A stretch of DNA of 64,000 nt from Phymorhynchus buccinoides (Eukaryota; Mollusca; Gastropoda; Neogastropoda; Raphitomidae): positions 33,273,597 through 33,337,596 of the forward strand of contig CM065691.1 of NCBI GenBank assembly GCA_017654935.2. The letters are read 5' to 3'. Position numbers and translations under genes: made by a program. The notes beneath the pieces are model-generated. The model saw nothing but the letters and a program-made list of their open reading frames with translations, had not been told where the DNA came from and ran no database searches. This document shows positions 11,296 to 25,297 of this stretch, in pieces. The number at the start of each line of letters is the position of its first letter. The first letter of the stretch is position 1.

Positions 11296-14200
11296 CCTTC
11301 GTAAATGAGTTCCGTCTTTGTTGGCTCAGCAGGCCCCAATTCAAAGTGAATCCCTGGCAGTGCTTGGTCCTGGATAAAGCAAGCCAAAGGAAAGTGGTGA
11401 CCTTCACTTCATAGACTATCCTTGTTATTCAACATACTGAAATGTTTCAGCTTACATGTATATGTAAACTGAAACATGATGCATAAATTTGCAAGCATGC
11501 AAATTTGCTTGATAGCAAAATCTCTAGTCTTGTAGCAAAAAGGAAGTGTTAAACTGAATGTGTAATTCCTTAATTACTAAGTGATATTAATTCCTTTTTA
11601 GTGACTTATATTCACGCACGCGCACCGCATCACATTTTTAATAATCTTTTTGTTCTGGAAGTAGATTTATGGACAGGAAATAAAAGAGTACTACTTTTAG
11701 TGTTGCTGTTGTTGTCTTACCCTGGCTAAAAGACTCCAGGGATCATCCCAACAGCCAAAGCACTTGAACACTATGGTACAAATGCACCAGCTAGGGATGA
11801 GAACATTACGTGTGGAGACCGTTTTTGATTACCCCGCCACGTGGGCAACCACACTCCGACTTCGGAGGAATTTAGTAAATTTGGAGAAAATTTACTTTCT
11901 TTAATTAAATTTCTTCAAACAGGATTTTTTTCTCAAAAAGTTGCTTTTTAAAAAAAATTGAATTTGGGACTATCAGTTTCTTCACTAAACATATTTTCAA
12001 AGACGTTGTTAAACCAAAGAAAGCACGAAACAACCCAGAGGGAAACTGGACTAACTTATAGTTTAAGGCATCTCCCATCAATTATTTTGATTAAAAACTT
12101 TAACTGACAAGCAACATTCTGACGTTCTCGCAAAAGGGATAGGATTAGGATCAGCCTAGTTCTATTCTCATGAAAATGAAAGAAACAGACTTTGAGATTG
12201 AGAGCCGTAAACAAGAGGGAGGGTGTCTGAAGTAGAGATTTGCCGAAAACTGACCTGTCCAGTTGTCATGTTTGTGGACATGAGGGCCAGTTCTACAGTG
12301 GACACTTCCTGCACCACTCGCTTTTCCTCCTCCTCCTCCTTCTCCTCCCTTTCATTCCTGTTCGTCTGTACTGATAAGATCAAAACACAAGAAGGTCAAG
12401 ATTAACTTCATTTACAGAAAGTGGACCACTCACTGACATTATACAAAATGGGAGTCATAACAGCCAAGGTTGACGACTGATTTCTTTTATTATTTAAAGC
12501 AACAGGAAAAGGTGGAATATGAATTTCTCACTACACATATATATAATACTACTACTAATAATGGATATTTGTTGTGCTTTTTCTTCAGAGAGCTCAGAAC
12601 GCTTACAAAGTTAACTTTAGACAACAACAATAACAATGGCAATAAACACAAAACAATCAGAAATAGATATATTAAATACAAATCTGATACTTCACACGTG
12701 CGTGTGCGCACATGCACACACACACACACACACAGAAAAGACATTCTTACCCAAAGGCTACTTTACATGCAAGCGCATACCAAAATCATGAGTGCGACCC
12801 ATCAGCCAACGTCATGGGTAGCAAAACGCAAATCAGACCAAACTTAATATAACGCTAGATATCCTTACTGAATGCAGCAGATGCTACTTGAAACACACGA
12901 TGCCACATCAACCACAAGGTTTCTTTTTTAATCTGAGATTTTACTTCTTTTTCTTCTTTAAAAAACCCAAAAAACTAAATATAATAAAAGAGTTTTGTTC
13001 AGCTTGATCGCTTTACTTGTTTTTACAATTTGAAAACAATTGAGCTTACAGTTCATACATTTACACACATTCATGATATATCTTTCTGAACAAATTTCTT
13101 CATGAACTTTATAAGTGAAGACAAGTGAAAGAGAGCCGAAACTGTCTTGAGCAATACATAAATAATAAATATAGTCGAACTCTGCCTAACGGGCATCCCG
13201 GTTTTGTGGACACCCTGGTAATCGTGAGTTTTATTCAGCCTCTTCTAACTTATCTATTACAAAAAGTGTTTCCAGCATAACGACCACCTCGCAATTACGT
13301 ACAGTTTTGACCAGTCAGTTGGGTGGTCGCAATACCGAGATTCTACTGTAAATGTATAAAGTACATAATAAACAAACAACAAGGTTTGACTGTAAATATG
13401 TAAAATACATGAAACTAAAGTAAAATAACAAACAAAGTCTAAGTTTACCTTGCTGCGTTTTCCTGCGGCCAGTCAAGAAATTCCAGAAGCTCCAGGACGC
13501 CTTTCTGGGCAGTTCCTCCTCCTCTGCAGCGTGCTTCATGTTGTCAGGGGTGGCCTCCACGTAAGAGATTGTGGACTTCACCACAGGAGGCCAAGTCTTC
13601 AACGCTGTGCGGACGTATGTCCACCGCGATTTCAGGGGTCCAAAATACCAGTACCTGTATGAATGAGTGAACTTTGAAAATACATCTTCAGGTTATCTGA
13701 GTATTTGCAGATTTGAAAATTATAAATGTATTTTCAGGTTTTAATATTAAGTAAAGGGAAGGGTTGGAAATATTAAAAGATACCAGAACAAGAATTTGTG
13801 GTCCCTTATGTAGTTCACTTTTTTTCATTCAGAACATTCTTTAAGAAGAAAATACATGATAAACACTTCTTCATTTGCTATGAAAGTTTACCACAACAAG
13901 CACTGGTCTACAAAATCTTCAAGTTTTTAAGGATGATACAGGCTGCTCCATCACCCTTCAAGTAAAAATTGCACAATGAACATTGTCATTTTGAAACAAA
14001 AAGAGCTACTTATTTCATCCTGAAGTGTTCACATTCTATCTTACAAACAAGCATGCAACATACAGAGTTCAAGTTCTACCCATTCATACACAACAGACAC
14101 TAACTTAGATTTTCGTTCCTCTGCATCTCTGTAAGCTCCGATCTCCATCCCACACAATGCATATGTTGTTTTTCCTTCTCCACCCTGTCAAAAACAAAAA

Positions 14201-17200
14201 CAATGAAAAAAATATACACACGCAAGCACACATACACACCTACATACATTTTCACACACTTATGAACGTATGACCTAAACCAATACTAAACGTAATTCAC
14301 ATACAAAACTTTTCAAAATTATAATATGAAATCTTTCTTAACCCCCCTGTGGGGATACTGGGGGGGTCTTTCGTACAAATGGTTCCCCCACCTTCTGGAA
14401 GTTCTGTGCTTGTAACTTCCTCTAATCTGTCAATCTCTTTGACTCTGCTTTTCCCTTTGCTTACTGTCATCTACTATCTTTTTGTTTCTATCTTACTGGT
14501 CCATTCTCCTACCTTTTTATTCTATAAATTCTTACAAACATTTCTTCAGCCAAAGTCGGACATGCTGGGCCTAACAGCATGACGCATCTACGCTCATATG
14601 ACAGTAAACTGTCTAAGCGAACGAAGAAGATGAAGAAGAAGAAGAAAACTTTCTTACAATGTCTCTCTTTTTTCTTTTTTTTTAAAACTTTCCTTTCCTT
14701 TTGCCTGTTTTGGAGCTACACAAGTTATAATTAAGAAAGGATTCTCAATTTGTTTAACCAGAGGCATGCACAGCTATTTTTAGTGTGCATGTGTGTGTGT
14801 GTGCGTTTGAGTGCATAGGTGTGTGTGCACACACAAGGGTATATGTGTGCGCATGCGCATGCGTGTATGCACGCACGCATGTGTGTGCGAATTCACCTTG
14901 TTTAATTAAGGACTTTTAAAAAAAAAGTAACAACAGAACATTAAGTGAAGTATTACAACTTGGTACTGTTTAGATATTGTGCAAGGTTTGAAGCATTCAA
15001 TCATCCCTTTCAATCTGCTTCTTTTTTTTTCAACATAACGTGAGTCATTCATACTGATCTATGATTATAGTTTCTGATTCCAGTACTCACATCCACTTTT
15101 AGAACATCGATTTTCTTTGTCACATTCTTCACCACCGCCATTGCCGCATCCGACATCATTCTGCAGAAACAGTAATGAATTTCACTATACATGGGAATCA
15201 GTTAGATTGCAGGAGCTTAACCCTTTCACCTCAATGTCGCATTTTAGCACCACAATGGTTTAACACCCATGTCACTAAAAGGCATCAAATCAGGGCCTGT
15301 TATTCAAAGACACTATTTTCTTAATTTTAGGTGAGATAAGAATAGGCCTAATGTTATATATTTCACAGATATTGCAGATATTTTATTTTCTCTACCCAGT
15401 TAAGTTTAATTATATTTTTTGGCTGAAAATGGCTGGCGGCTAAAGGGTTAAGCCAATCATTTGCAAAAAACAACAACAAAAACCACAAGATTTAAAAGCT
15501 TATAAATTGCACAAGGTTTCTTAGAAACCAAAATCAAACTAATAATGAAAATCGAACAGCACTTACTCGTGTGTATTTTATTAGACGTTTTAGCACACAC
15601 AAAAAAGCCCAAATTTTCATTGCCAAAAATAAAATGCTTCAAAATGTGTAACCATGTTTACCATGTCTATTCAAACTACGCAAACTCACGCACACATACA
15701 TACAGACACAGTGACACACACACACACACAAACACCATACAGCACACACAGAATATAGATAAATAATACTTGTCTTAACTACAGTGTAACTACACACACG
15801 CCATACAACACCCATATATAAATTGCCTTTCTATATGCCCCTACAATCCAGACACACACACACCGTAAACCTATCTCTACATTACCTCACAGAGTCCTTA
15901 TCCACTCCATACAAGAGACGAGCAAATGTGTTGGTGTTACCCAGAGGTATCACACCCACGGGAATCTTGTGAAACTTCTGTCAAGCAATGACAACAAATA
16001 TTGATCACCATGTTTTTGTTTTTTTAATATAATATTGTATACAACTCTCTATATATAATTCAAACGAAGCCTGGTATTTCATGCTATAGTGTGAGATGCT
16101 AAGAAAGAGCATGGAACAGCGTGGAAAGAGCATCATTGTTGTAGAATATAGAAAGAAAGGTTTGCGTGTTGTATTATACTATGTTGTATGTACGTAAGGT
16201 TTGCTGTAGCAATAGTTAGGTGAATAGTTGAGTGAGTACATGCGAAAATATGAGGATAGGGAGGGGACGGGAGGAGTGCTGGCAGTAGGCCTATGTCTGA
16301 GCATGTGTGTGAAGGTTTGTTTTAATTAATAGATGTTTTAGTGAAATTGTAAAGCGCTTAGGGCTCTAAGAATAAGCGCTAAAAAATGTTCTTTATAAAA
16401 AATAAACAGTATGATAGGGAGCATGATACGTAGTTTGACATGACTGAATATTATTTAATATAGTATGCACGGTTTTGGTTTGATTCTCCAGAGCATGGTA
16501 CAGAATGGTAAAATATTTGAAAGTATTGTAAAACTTGGCTTAGTATGGGATGAAAAAACCTGAAACAGACTGTAACGTCACTGACCAAAGTACCACACAA
16601 ACAAATACACAACAAGTGCAAAGTGACATTATTTTATTAACGAGACAAAACAGAACATGTAATATTTCAACAAAAATGTCTTTTTCAAACAACATAGACA
16701 ACACAACAATACTTCCCCTTTTCACAGTCGAGCAGTCTCCAAAAATGTATGGAATGAATTTAGTATGGGATGGATTTCAATTGTCACAGTAGACAAGACA
16801 AGCGCATCAAATTTACAAATATACACACTAACTCTATAGAAGTTTACAAAAAGCAAATTATGTATCAAAAAGCTTTTCTATAGCTTCACTTAGCTATAAA
16901 TGAACTAGTTAAAAAATGTTCTTATCAGCATGTTACAGTGAAAGACATCTAAAGAAAAAAGCTTCAGCCATATCGGAAGGTGCTTCTTATTGGATATTGA
17001 TCTCACAAACACGTATAAACTTCTGTTCAGCACATCAATTAATATTTCCTTACCTTGTCATCTTTGCGCATAATTCCTGTTACAGTCTGGAAAAAGAAAA
17101 AAAAGAGAAGCACATTCCAAAATTGAATCACAAGCATGCAAAACAAAGCAAAATATAGTCTTATATCATGTCTGCATTAACAATAGTTAATTTTATGCTA

Positions 17201-20200
17201 CAGGCTCATTGCAGACACTTACAAACTATGTTTACAATTAAAAGTTATGTTTAAAACCCGGTGTGGAAAATCCATTGTCTTCATTAGTTCATAATGTTTT
17301 TGAAAGAAATGTAAAGAATTCTGAGGCAGAGTAATTTTCTCAACATGAACCAAATCATTAACTCTTAACATTTAATTGATTTGGAATGGTCTGTGGGTGA
17401 CATTCTAACTCTACACAAAAATCAACAAGGGGATATTGAACTATTGATGAGCAAAGGGACAAAATATCAAAATCACATATGATAAAGCAAGCATCATCAT
17501 GTCACAATGAAAAACATACATACCTTTTCTTTCTGCATCCCAACTTTTCTCTGCTATGTCCATAATGTACGCACTCACACACACAAAGTATTCTCTCTCT
17601 CTTTCTGTCTCTCACTCGCTCTCAGTATACAGACATATGTATTTATTTATTCAATTATTTTCTAATAATTCCAGAATAGGTGTAGAGCGGTGCAGAGATA
17701 ACGCGTTCGCCTCGTGCACGATAAACCCGAGTTCGAACCTGGATACAGGGGATTTTTCCTCTCACTCTGCACTAGGCCTTTCAGATAAAAGATAAACCAA
17801 GATAAACCATGCACTAAGCACACGTGATAAACCCAGTGGCAACGAAAAAGTTGTTATTTGGTCAAAATTTACCCACCCCCCCCTTTCCTTCATCAGTCAC
17901 ACAAAAACTGCATGAAAAAAAGGGGCCTCTTGCTGTGACACGCTCTCTAGGTGGGAGCAACCCGAATTTCACAGAGATGCCTCTGTGACTATTAAGTACT
18001 AAAATACCAATATGAAAAAAATATAAAAACTCAACTTACCAGCAGAGGTAAAAATTGCGCTCAGGGGACAACTCACCTCCAACAGTGTACCATCCCCTCC
18101 AGCCACAATGATGGCGTCTGTCTCTTCCTCTTCCAACACGCTGATGAACTTCTTCACTTGTCCCTCATACTCTGTCTGAACAAAACAATTACAAGTAAGG
18201 TTGACTACTTCTCTTTGCACATGTTTCTGCGCATCTCATGGAGCAGTATGCTTACTGTATGTCACAATTTTTAATTGTAAAATAATCTAAAAAAAAAGAT
18301 ACTACAGCTCAACTAACATACTACTTTCACGCCCACAAGAACAAAACAAACGAACAAGTTGCTTGTAGTTGGATATTTCGTGCCGATCACAGCACTTCAC
18401 CAAGGATGACGTCGAATAAACTTCTTCAATGACACAATAGACAAAGACGTAAACAAAATGATGTCAAGCAAGGCCTCAGTGACCCACTTAGGGCCTATGA
18501 TCTATCTTTAGTGCTCTCTGTTGATTTTAGATGGGGGTGGGGTATTTCCTCTTTATTTCAAAGCAAGCAGGGCGATATGCCTTGATTGTTTGTTTTATAT
18601 GAAAAAAAGATATTAAACATTATTTCTGCAAAGTTTCAGGCAATTGTCATTACTTGTAAGGGACTTGTGATGATTTCAGTCTATGATAATGGTCAAAATC
18701 TTGATTTTAGATGAGTGGGGTGGGGTAAGTATTTCGTCTTTATTTCAAAAACAAGGACATACTTTTATTGTTTGTTTTATATGAAAAGGATATATTAAAC
18801 ATTATTCCTGCAAAGTGTCAGAAAATTGACAATAGTTTTTCAGGACTAATTATGAGTTTTTGTCAGTTATGGGGGTCAAAAATGAAATTTTTGTTCACAT
18901 TAAAACCTGTATTTTTCCCTAAATGTTAATCTCTCTGATATGATTCACACACACACACACTTAGTCACTATACATATTAAAAAGTATTATACCTTTAGGC
19001 TTACTGCCCAAGTCACAGTAGGTAAACTGAGTATGTGACGTCATATTCAGGGGGCATCTACTCTTAACAGTGGCAACATGGCGATGCAATGAAATAAGGC
19101 CTAAGATTCTGCACTTTAATTAAAGTTGATTTATCTCTATTCGAAAGACTTTGGAATAGAAAGAAACGCACAATGATTATTTATTACACATAAACATTAA
19201 TTTAAGGCTGACTCGTCTTTTGACTTAAGACAAACAGCTTGAACTTACTTTGATCACATTCACTTCCAGTCCAGCCAGATTCAGAATTGGTGCCGCATTC
19301 TTCTCAAACAACTTACGGGATTTCCTGCACACCCATTAGCAGTAGCACAGGGAAGGTCATTGTTGGCAATAACAAAACAATGGACAAAAAGCTGCAGACA
19401 AACTTTGAATAAAAGCTTTTTCTTTTTTAATTAATGAAATCCTTAATAATGTTACGATTATGAGTATAAAATTCTATATCCTGATCAGTTACTATTACTA
19501 ATACTATTGTCTGAAGCTAACTTTTCATTACTAATAATAAACAAGTTCTGAACAACGAACAAATCATATTTTTGTTATACTTATAGTTAATATAATCTGA
19601 GCCTTTTTTGCCCATTAAGTTACCAAGTGATGTAATCAAAGTAATGACCTCATACTAATTTGACGTCATTATCATCAGTCCATGGCGGGGCCCCTCGAAA
19701 TATCTCACTCCAGTTAATGTGGTGTAAGTTGTTTGACTTTCTAACTCTAAGTCTGGTACCTTTTGTATACTTTTTTACTTTTCCTAGTATAGTAATGTAG
19801 TATGGTTCCTGCAACCATATGAGCATTACAAAAGAAGCAAACAAACTGCCAGTTTGGTACACAGAAGGTGTACCTGACTGGAGCATCTTACCCTCCATGA
19901 GCAGCAGGATTGAGGAAAACAGTCACTCTCCGAGGCTTTTCTGTTAAAGATATTTTCTCCTCTCCATATTTCTGAAAGATGAAAACTTATATGACTGTCT
20001 TTATAAAGTTAACCATGAATAACTTCTATAAAATGTTCTCACACTTTAAAATTGAACCCATGCACATAAACCTTTACCTGTTTATAATATAAAATATACA
20101 TATATATGATCACAGGGGGGGGGGGACAAACAAGAAAACCAAGCTGTTTTCCGAATTTTCGTCTAAGGCACACTTCGTCAAGGACTGACATTAGTGACAA

Positions 20201-20950
20201 GGGCATGACGTCACCAAAATATGAAAAATATACAGTACAGAAAAATGTAAGTTTATATAAATCATGATACAGTGATCAATACACAGTCACAGTGTACTAG
20301 ATAGTTTGTTAATTACAATATTGCAGTGTTATTAGTTATTAGTTTATATTCTTTAAATTGTTGATAAATGTGTTTATTGTTGTTTTTCTTATGTGCACCT
20401 GGCTGCAATTTCTCTGTTATGAGATAATAAAGATGATTTGATTTGATTTGATTTGAAATTAGAATACTTTTTAAAAAAATAGACACACAGTCAGACTCTC
20501 TCTTTTCTCACACACACACACACACATACACATGTATACAGACAGAGCACAACACACTCATACAGAGAAACACACACACACAGAGAGAGTAACTCACACA
20601 TACAGAACAGAGTGACACACACAGACACACACAAAGAGACCAGCACAATATACATGTATTCTGTTGTTTATTAATTTTTTTTAACACACATAAGAATAAA
20701 TAAATACGCTAGTAATATAGTATAAAATTAGATTTACGTCATCAGTAGAAATTTATATCCCAAATCTGTTGAAATTTCACTTTAGATCTAATATGCTCAA
20801 ACAGATAAGGCTTCCACATTCGCTTGTGTTTTAGTTTTACTTTTAACTTCAAGTAATTTCTTATTATTTCACAAAGTAATTGTTAATGCTAAACACAATT
20901 TATAAATTACCTTAGCTTCAGCACAGTACACTCTTCTAAGGAGGTTTTCT
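11296..20950 (-). CDS. AGK: Acylglycerol kinase, mitochondrial; right-arm copy, 11 exons, both ends missing
   Basis: This is the mirror copy of the gene in the other arm. Minus-strand exons: 20911-20950, 19892-19971, 19249-19324, 18077-18175, 17054-17086, 15886-15977, 15091-15160, 14105-14184, 13449-13654, 12255-12370, 11296-11369. Exon lengths are identical to the left copy, all splice dinucleotides are kept and no stop interrupts the frame. The GGDGT nucleotide-binding loop and PLGNTN motif are present. The only amino-acid difference I found is at the start of the tenth exon, where the codon split across 13449 and 12370 reads Val instead of Ala. Beyond 20950, where the first coding exon should be, I see only repeats up to about 29 kb. 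The C-terminal exon is also missing at the hinge. It may be a real paralogue or the second allele of a mis-joined locus. Confidence 0.9.
15221..15447. mobile_element. piggyBac-like MITE with TTAA target, right arm
   Basis: Same insertion as at 6163-6488, seen in the other arm. It is flanked by TTAA at 15217-15220 and 15448-15451. It is about 100 bases shorter because it lacks the A-rich stretch. The insertion predates the divergence of the arms. Confidence 0.7.
16344..16400 (-). repeat. AAGCGC-hairpin dispersed repeat, right arm
   Basis: Inverse partner of the element at 5226-5282 in the other palindrome arm. It keeps the GTAAAGCGCTTAGGG and AATAAGCGCTAAAAAA halves. Confidence 0.5.
17684..17995 (+). 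mobile_element. tRNA-derived SINE, right arm, in an AGK intron
   Basis: Mirror partner of the SINE at 3634-3957. The head GTGTAGAGCGGTGCAG and B box AGTTCGAACCTGG are intact. Small indels in the middle distinguish it from the left copy, which shows that the arms have diverged. Confidence 0.75.
20395..20462 (+). mobile_element. Retroposon 3' tail with (GATTT)n, right arm
   Basis: Mirror partner of the tail at 1150-1235: ATGAGATAATAAAGATG followed by GATTT repeats. Confidence 0.5.
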
Positions 20951-21295
20951 CTGAAACACACACACACACACCATATACACACCACACACATGGAGTAAAT
21001 TAAATAAATAAAATTGTATACAAATGTACATACTATACAAAACTGAGTCATCCGCTATAATAACCCCATTTTCGTCTGCAAGTGTAAGGAAGACAAGTTA
21101 AAAATAGAAAGAAAAAAAGCTTGGCAGCCTACTTCTAAACTAATATTTAATATTTCAACAGATAATCCTTTCTTACGGGCAAATGGGGATATTGCTGATT
21201 TTGAAGAATCAATTGTCAGTAGGATTAGGAGTAGGAGTTAGGCATGCATATGACATGTGTATTACTGTATGGTTGTGTGAGTGTCTGTGTGTTTC

Positions 21296-21329
<34 letters not shown>

Positions 21330-21332
<3 letters not shown>

Positions 21333-21420
21333 TAGGAATTAGGTACTTTATAGTCACAGAGGCGTCTCTGTGAAATTCGGGTTGCTTCCACCTGGAGAGC
21401 GTGTCGCAGCCAGAGGCTGT
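21330..21420 (-). mobile_element. SINE 3'-end fragment, right arm
   Basis: Inverse partner of the fragment at 207-294. It keeps the GAAATTCGGGTTGC core and the GTCACAGAGGCGTCTCTG inverted repeat. Confidence 0.6.
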
Positions 21421-21690
21421 GTGTGTGTGTGTATGTGTGTGTTTGTAAATTAATGTAACGGGATCCCAGTGTGAAGGCATTCCATCACTAAATGGAAACC
21501 TAACAGTAACACATTTGAATTTGATGATATCACATCATAAGCCCAGTGAGAACAAACCAAAAGTTAGGTGTTATCAATATCATATCTAAGTCATCGCCCC
21601 CTAAAAAAACACACCAAACGAGACAGCAGCTGTGAAATGTTCTCTAGTCAGCTACATGTGTGTCCCACACCTATGATGAGTGATGTGTGA

Positions 21691-22640
<950 letters not shown>

Positions 22641-22682
22641 AAAAAGCTGTTCTGATTTAGAACTATATAGATAAAATACTGA

Positions 22683-23275
22683 TCTTCTTCTTCAGATTCT
22701 TCTTCTTTCAAATATATGTCGCTAAAATCCAGTAGTCTAGAATAACTGCGACGAGGAGAGATTGCGCAGAGGCGGTCTATTGATGTTGACTGACTGCTGT
22801 CTGTTGAAGGCCTCCAGAGTAGGTTTGGACGGTGCTGCTGTTCAGGTGGTTCTACTCCATTGGTGTTCTAACAAAGAGTTTTTAAAACTGGTCAGTGTTT
22901 GAGGGGGGACTTAGATTGCTTTGTTGTGATCTCACACTGGACATCTGACTGGGTTCAACGAATAACTAAGTCTGGATCTTATCAGTCTGCTCGATTTGTG
23001 ATAAGTGATGAAGTGTTCAGGGGGTAAGGCTGGTACTAACCCCTCAACCACTCTGTAGAGCATAGTCAGACGAAGGTGTTGGCGCCTTTGCTGAAGGGAT
23101 TGAAGGTAAGCTTTACCGAGGAGTTTGGTGACACTGCCAGGCATTGTAGATTTCGCCAGTAATGAAGCAGGCAGCATTTTGTTGTACATTCTATGTTGTC
23201 AATGTCTTTCTGTAGATAATTAGATAAGGATCCCACACAACTGCACGATATTTTAGTAGAGGTATGACTATAGAG
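22683..23275 (-). mobile_element. 5'-truncated non-LTR retrotransposon, C-terminal RT region and 3' tail
   Basis: On the minus strand this gives the C-terminal part of a LINE polyprotein: NKMLPASLLAK, then LQSLQQRRQHLRLTMLYRVV and EGLVPALPPEHFITYHKSS, followed by a 3' tail ending in GAAAGAAGAAGAA. It is the same family as 27872-28775, with which it shares both protein and the tail. Frameshifts and stops show it is dead. Everything upstream of the last part of the RT ORF is missing, as is usual for 5'-truncated insertions. Confidence 0.85.
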
Positions 23276-24004
23276 CCAAATACTGAAAATAGTGAAATAG
23301 GCATTTGTTTTATAATGTGGTGGGCAGTGGCGAAGATTTTGTCAGAGGAATCCAAGGGTGCTGCTTGTTTTCTTTATCTTATGATGTCAGAAATATGTGG
23401 CAGCTCTCTGTACTTTCCCCCTTCCCAGACCGGAACTAGGTTTTTATTTTGTTCACAGTGGCTACGGGTACAGCCTTGTTGCAACACTCAGACCATGTTC
23501 AGGGATAGTAACTCTTCCTAGTTGAATTTTTCGTCAACAAAATGCATGTTCTTATTTCGTATATTTAATGCATCTTGGAAAGGAATAGGGTTAGGGTTAG
23601 TAGTTTTTTAAGACATTTGCACACAATTTATGCGTCCCGTGATTGAGCCCCGTACCCGTAGCCTGGAGAATGTGAAATACGGGCCTGTACCCCTAGCCTC
23701 TGCCTGTTTTGTTTGCTATACCTGAAGTGAACCCAAACAAATCTGATAGTGTAATTTGTGTATATATATATATATTTCTTCTTGAGTGCTCTCTCTCTTC
23801 GGTCTTCCGCTTCTTTTTCTATGCCATAGACTATGGATGGTCACCCCCTAAAGTGTGTACAATTACTTCTGTATAAAGAAGTTGGTCACCACCACAGAAG
23901 AAGAAGAAGCCTTTGAAATTGAAGCACATAAATACAATAAGCAATAATAATAGCAACCCTCAGCAATTTTGAAGGAGACTGGGGCTGGAGTAGAGCCTAG
24001 AGCC
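23276..24004. other. Non-coding stretch between LINE fragments
   Basis: No convincing gene. A short TTAGGG-like run (two units) lies near 23586-23602, a TA microsatellite near 23761-23774 and a TTCTTC/GAAGAAG-rich patch near 23780-23910 that may be the tail of another retroposon. Confidence 0.5.
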
Positions 24005-25297
24005 CCAAAACATCCTACTCATCAGAAGAGTTCTTCACCAGGACCAACCTCAGCACAGACAAGGAAGGCCCATCCTGCAGCACCATCAACATCACGGAGG
24101 AAGGCGTGAGAAAACTGCTGAACGAACTAGACCCAGCAAAAGCGCCAGGCCCTGATGGCATCAGCCCAAGAATACTCCGTGAACTGGCTGACGAACTTGC
24201 TCCAGCATTCACACTGCTCTACAGGTCCTCTCTTTCCTCTGGCATCGTACCACAAGACTGGAGGACCGCTCATGTCACCCCTGTCTTCAAGAAAGGCGAG
24301 AAGTACAGGCTGGAGAATTATCGTCCGATCCCGCTCACCAGCATCCCGTGTAAAGTCATGGAGCACATGCTGGTGAGCACCATTCTGGGCTACGCTGAAG
24401 AGAATGACGTCATATGCCAGGAGCAACACGGCTTCCGATGAGGACTGTCCTGTGAGAGCCAGCTCCTTGGACTAGTAGACGAACTCACCGACGACTTGGA
24501 GAAGGGTAAACAGTCTGACACACTCGTCATGGACTTCTCCAAGGCCTTCGATAAGGTGTCCCACTCTCTGCTGGTCCACAAGTTGAGCCACTACGGCATC
24601 ACAGGTCAGGTCAACAGATGGGTCCAAAACTTCCTGGCAGACCGCAGACAGGCTGTTGTAGTGGAGGGTGCTAGGTCGGAATTCGTGGCAGTTGAGTCGG
24701 GTGTCCCCCAAGGTTCCGTCCTCGGTCCCACCTTATTCCTGCTATACATCAACGATCTCCCCCAAGGTCTCACAGCAACAACCCATCTGTTTGCCGACGA
24801 TACTCTGTGCCACAAGAACGTCGCCCCCCCCACTGATCAACAGGCTCTCCAGCACGACCTCGACAGACTGGGAGACAAAATGGCACATAGAATTCCATCC
24901 TGACAAGTGCCAGTCCATCCAGTTCACAAGAAAACGCAAACCCACAGTGAACCGGTACAATCTTCATGGCCAGACCCTCTCTAGCACCGAGGAGATAAAG
25001 TACTTAGGAGCTACCATCTCCAATGATCTGTGATGGGACTCCCACATCTCCAACATCGTCAATAGAGCCAACAAAACTCTGGGCTTCATTAGAAGAACAG
25101 TCTGAAGATCTGGAGTATCAACATCAAAGAAAGCGCCTTCCTAGCTCTAGTACGACCAACATTAGAGTATGCAAGTAGTGTGTGGGACCCCTACACCAGC
25201 AAAACCATCAAGAAAATAGAAGCTGTACAGAGGAGGGGGGCGCGCTGGGTCGTCAACCGTCACTGCCAGACTTCCAGCGTAGACTCCATATATACAT

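Larger units (their letters stand above)
1..21625. repeat. Giant imperfect palindrome (two ~10.8-kb inverted arms)
   Basis: Base 1 pairs with base 21625, and the arms remain complementary to about 10812 on the left and 10894 on the right. Every AGK exon, SINE, MITE and microsatellite of the left arm has its reverse-complement partner on the right. The right arm is about 85 bases shorter, mostly because the left arm has an extra A-rich stretch near 6215-6335. Other differences include CA/GT repeat lengths, a changed segment near 17245-17280 compared with 4350-4380, and many single-base changes. The left arm may continue beyond the window start. Either a real inverted duplication or a haplotype mis-join would produce this. 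Confidence 0.97.

Noticed and set aside
23586..23602. Interstitial telomere repeat
   Set aside because: Only two TTAGGG units, too short to be meaningful.
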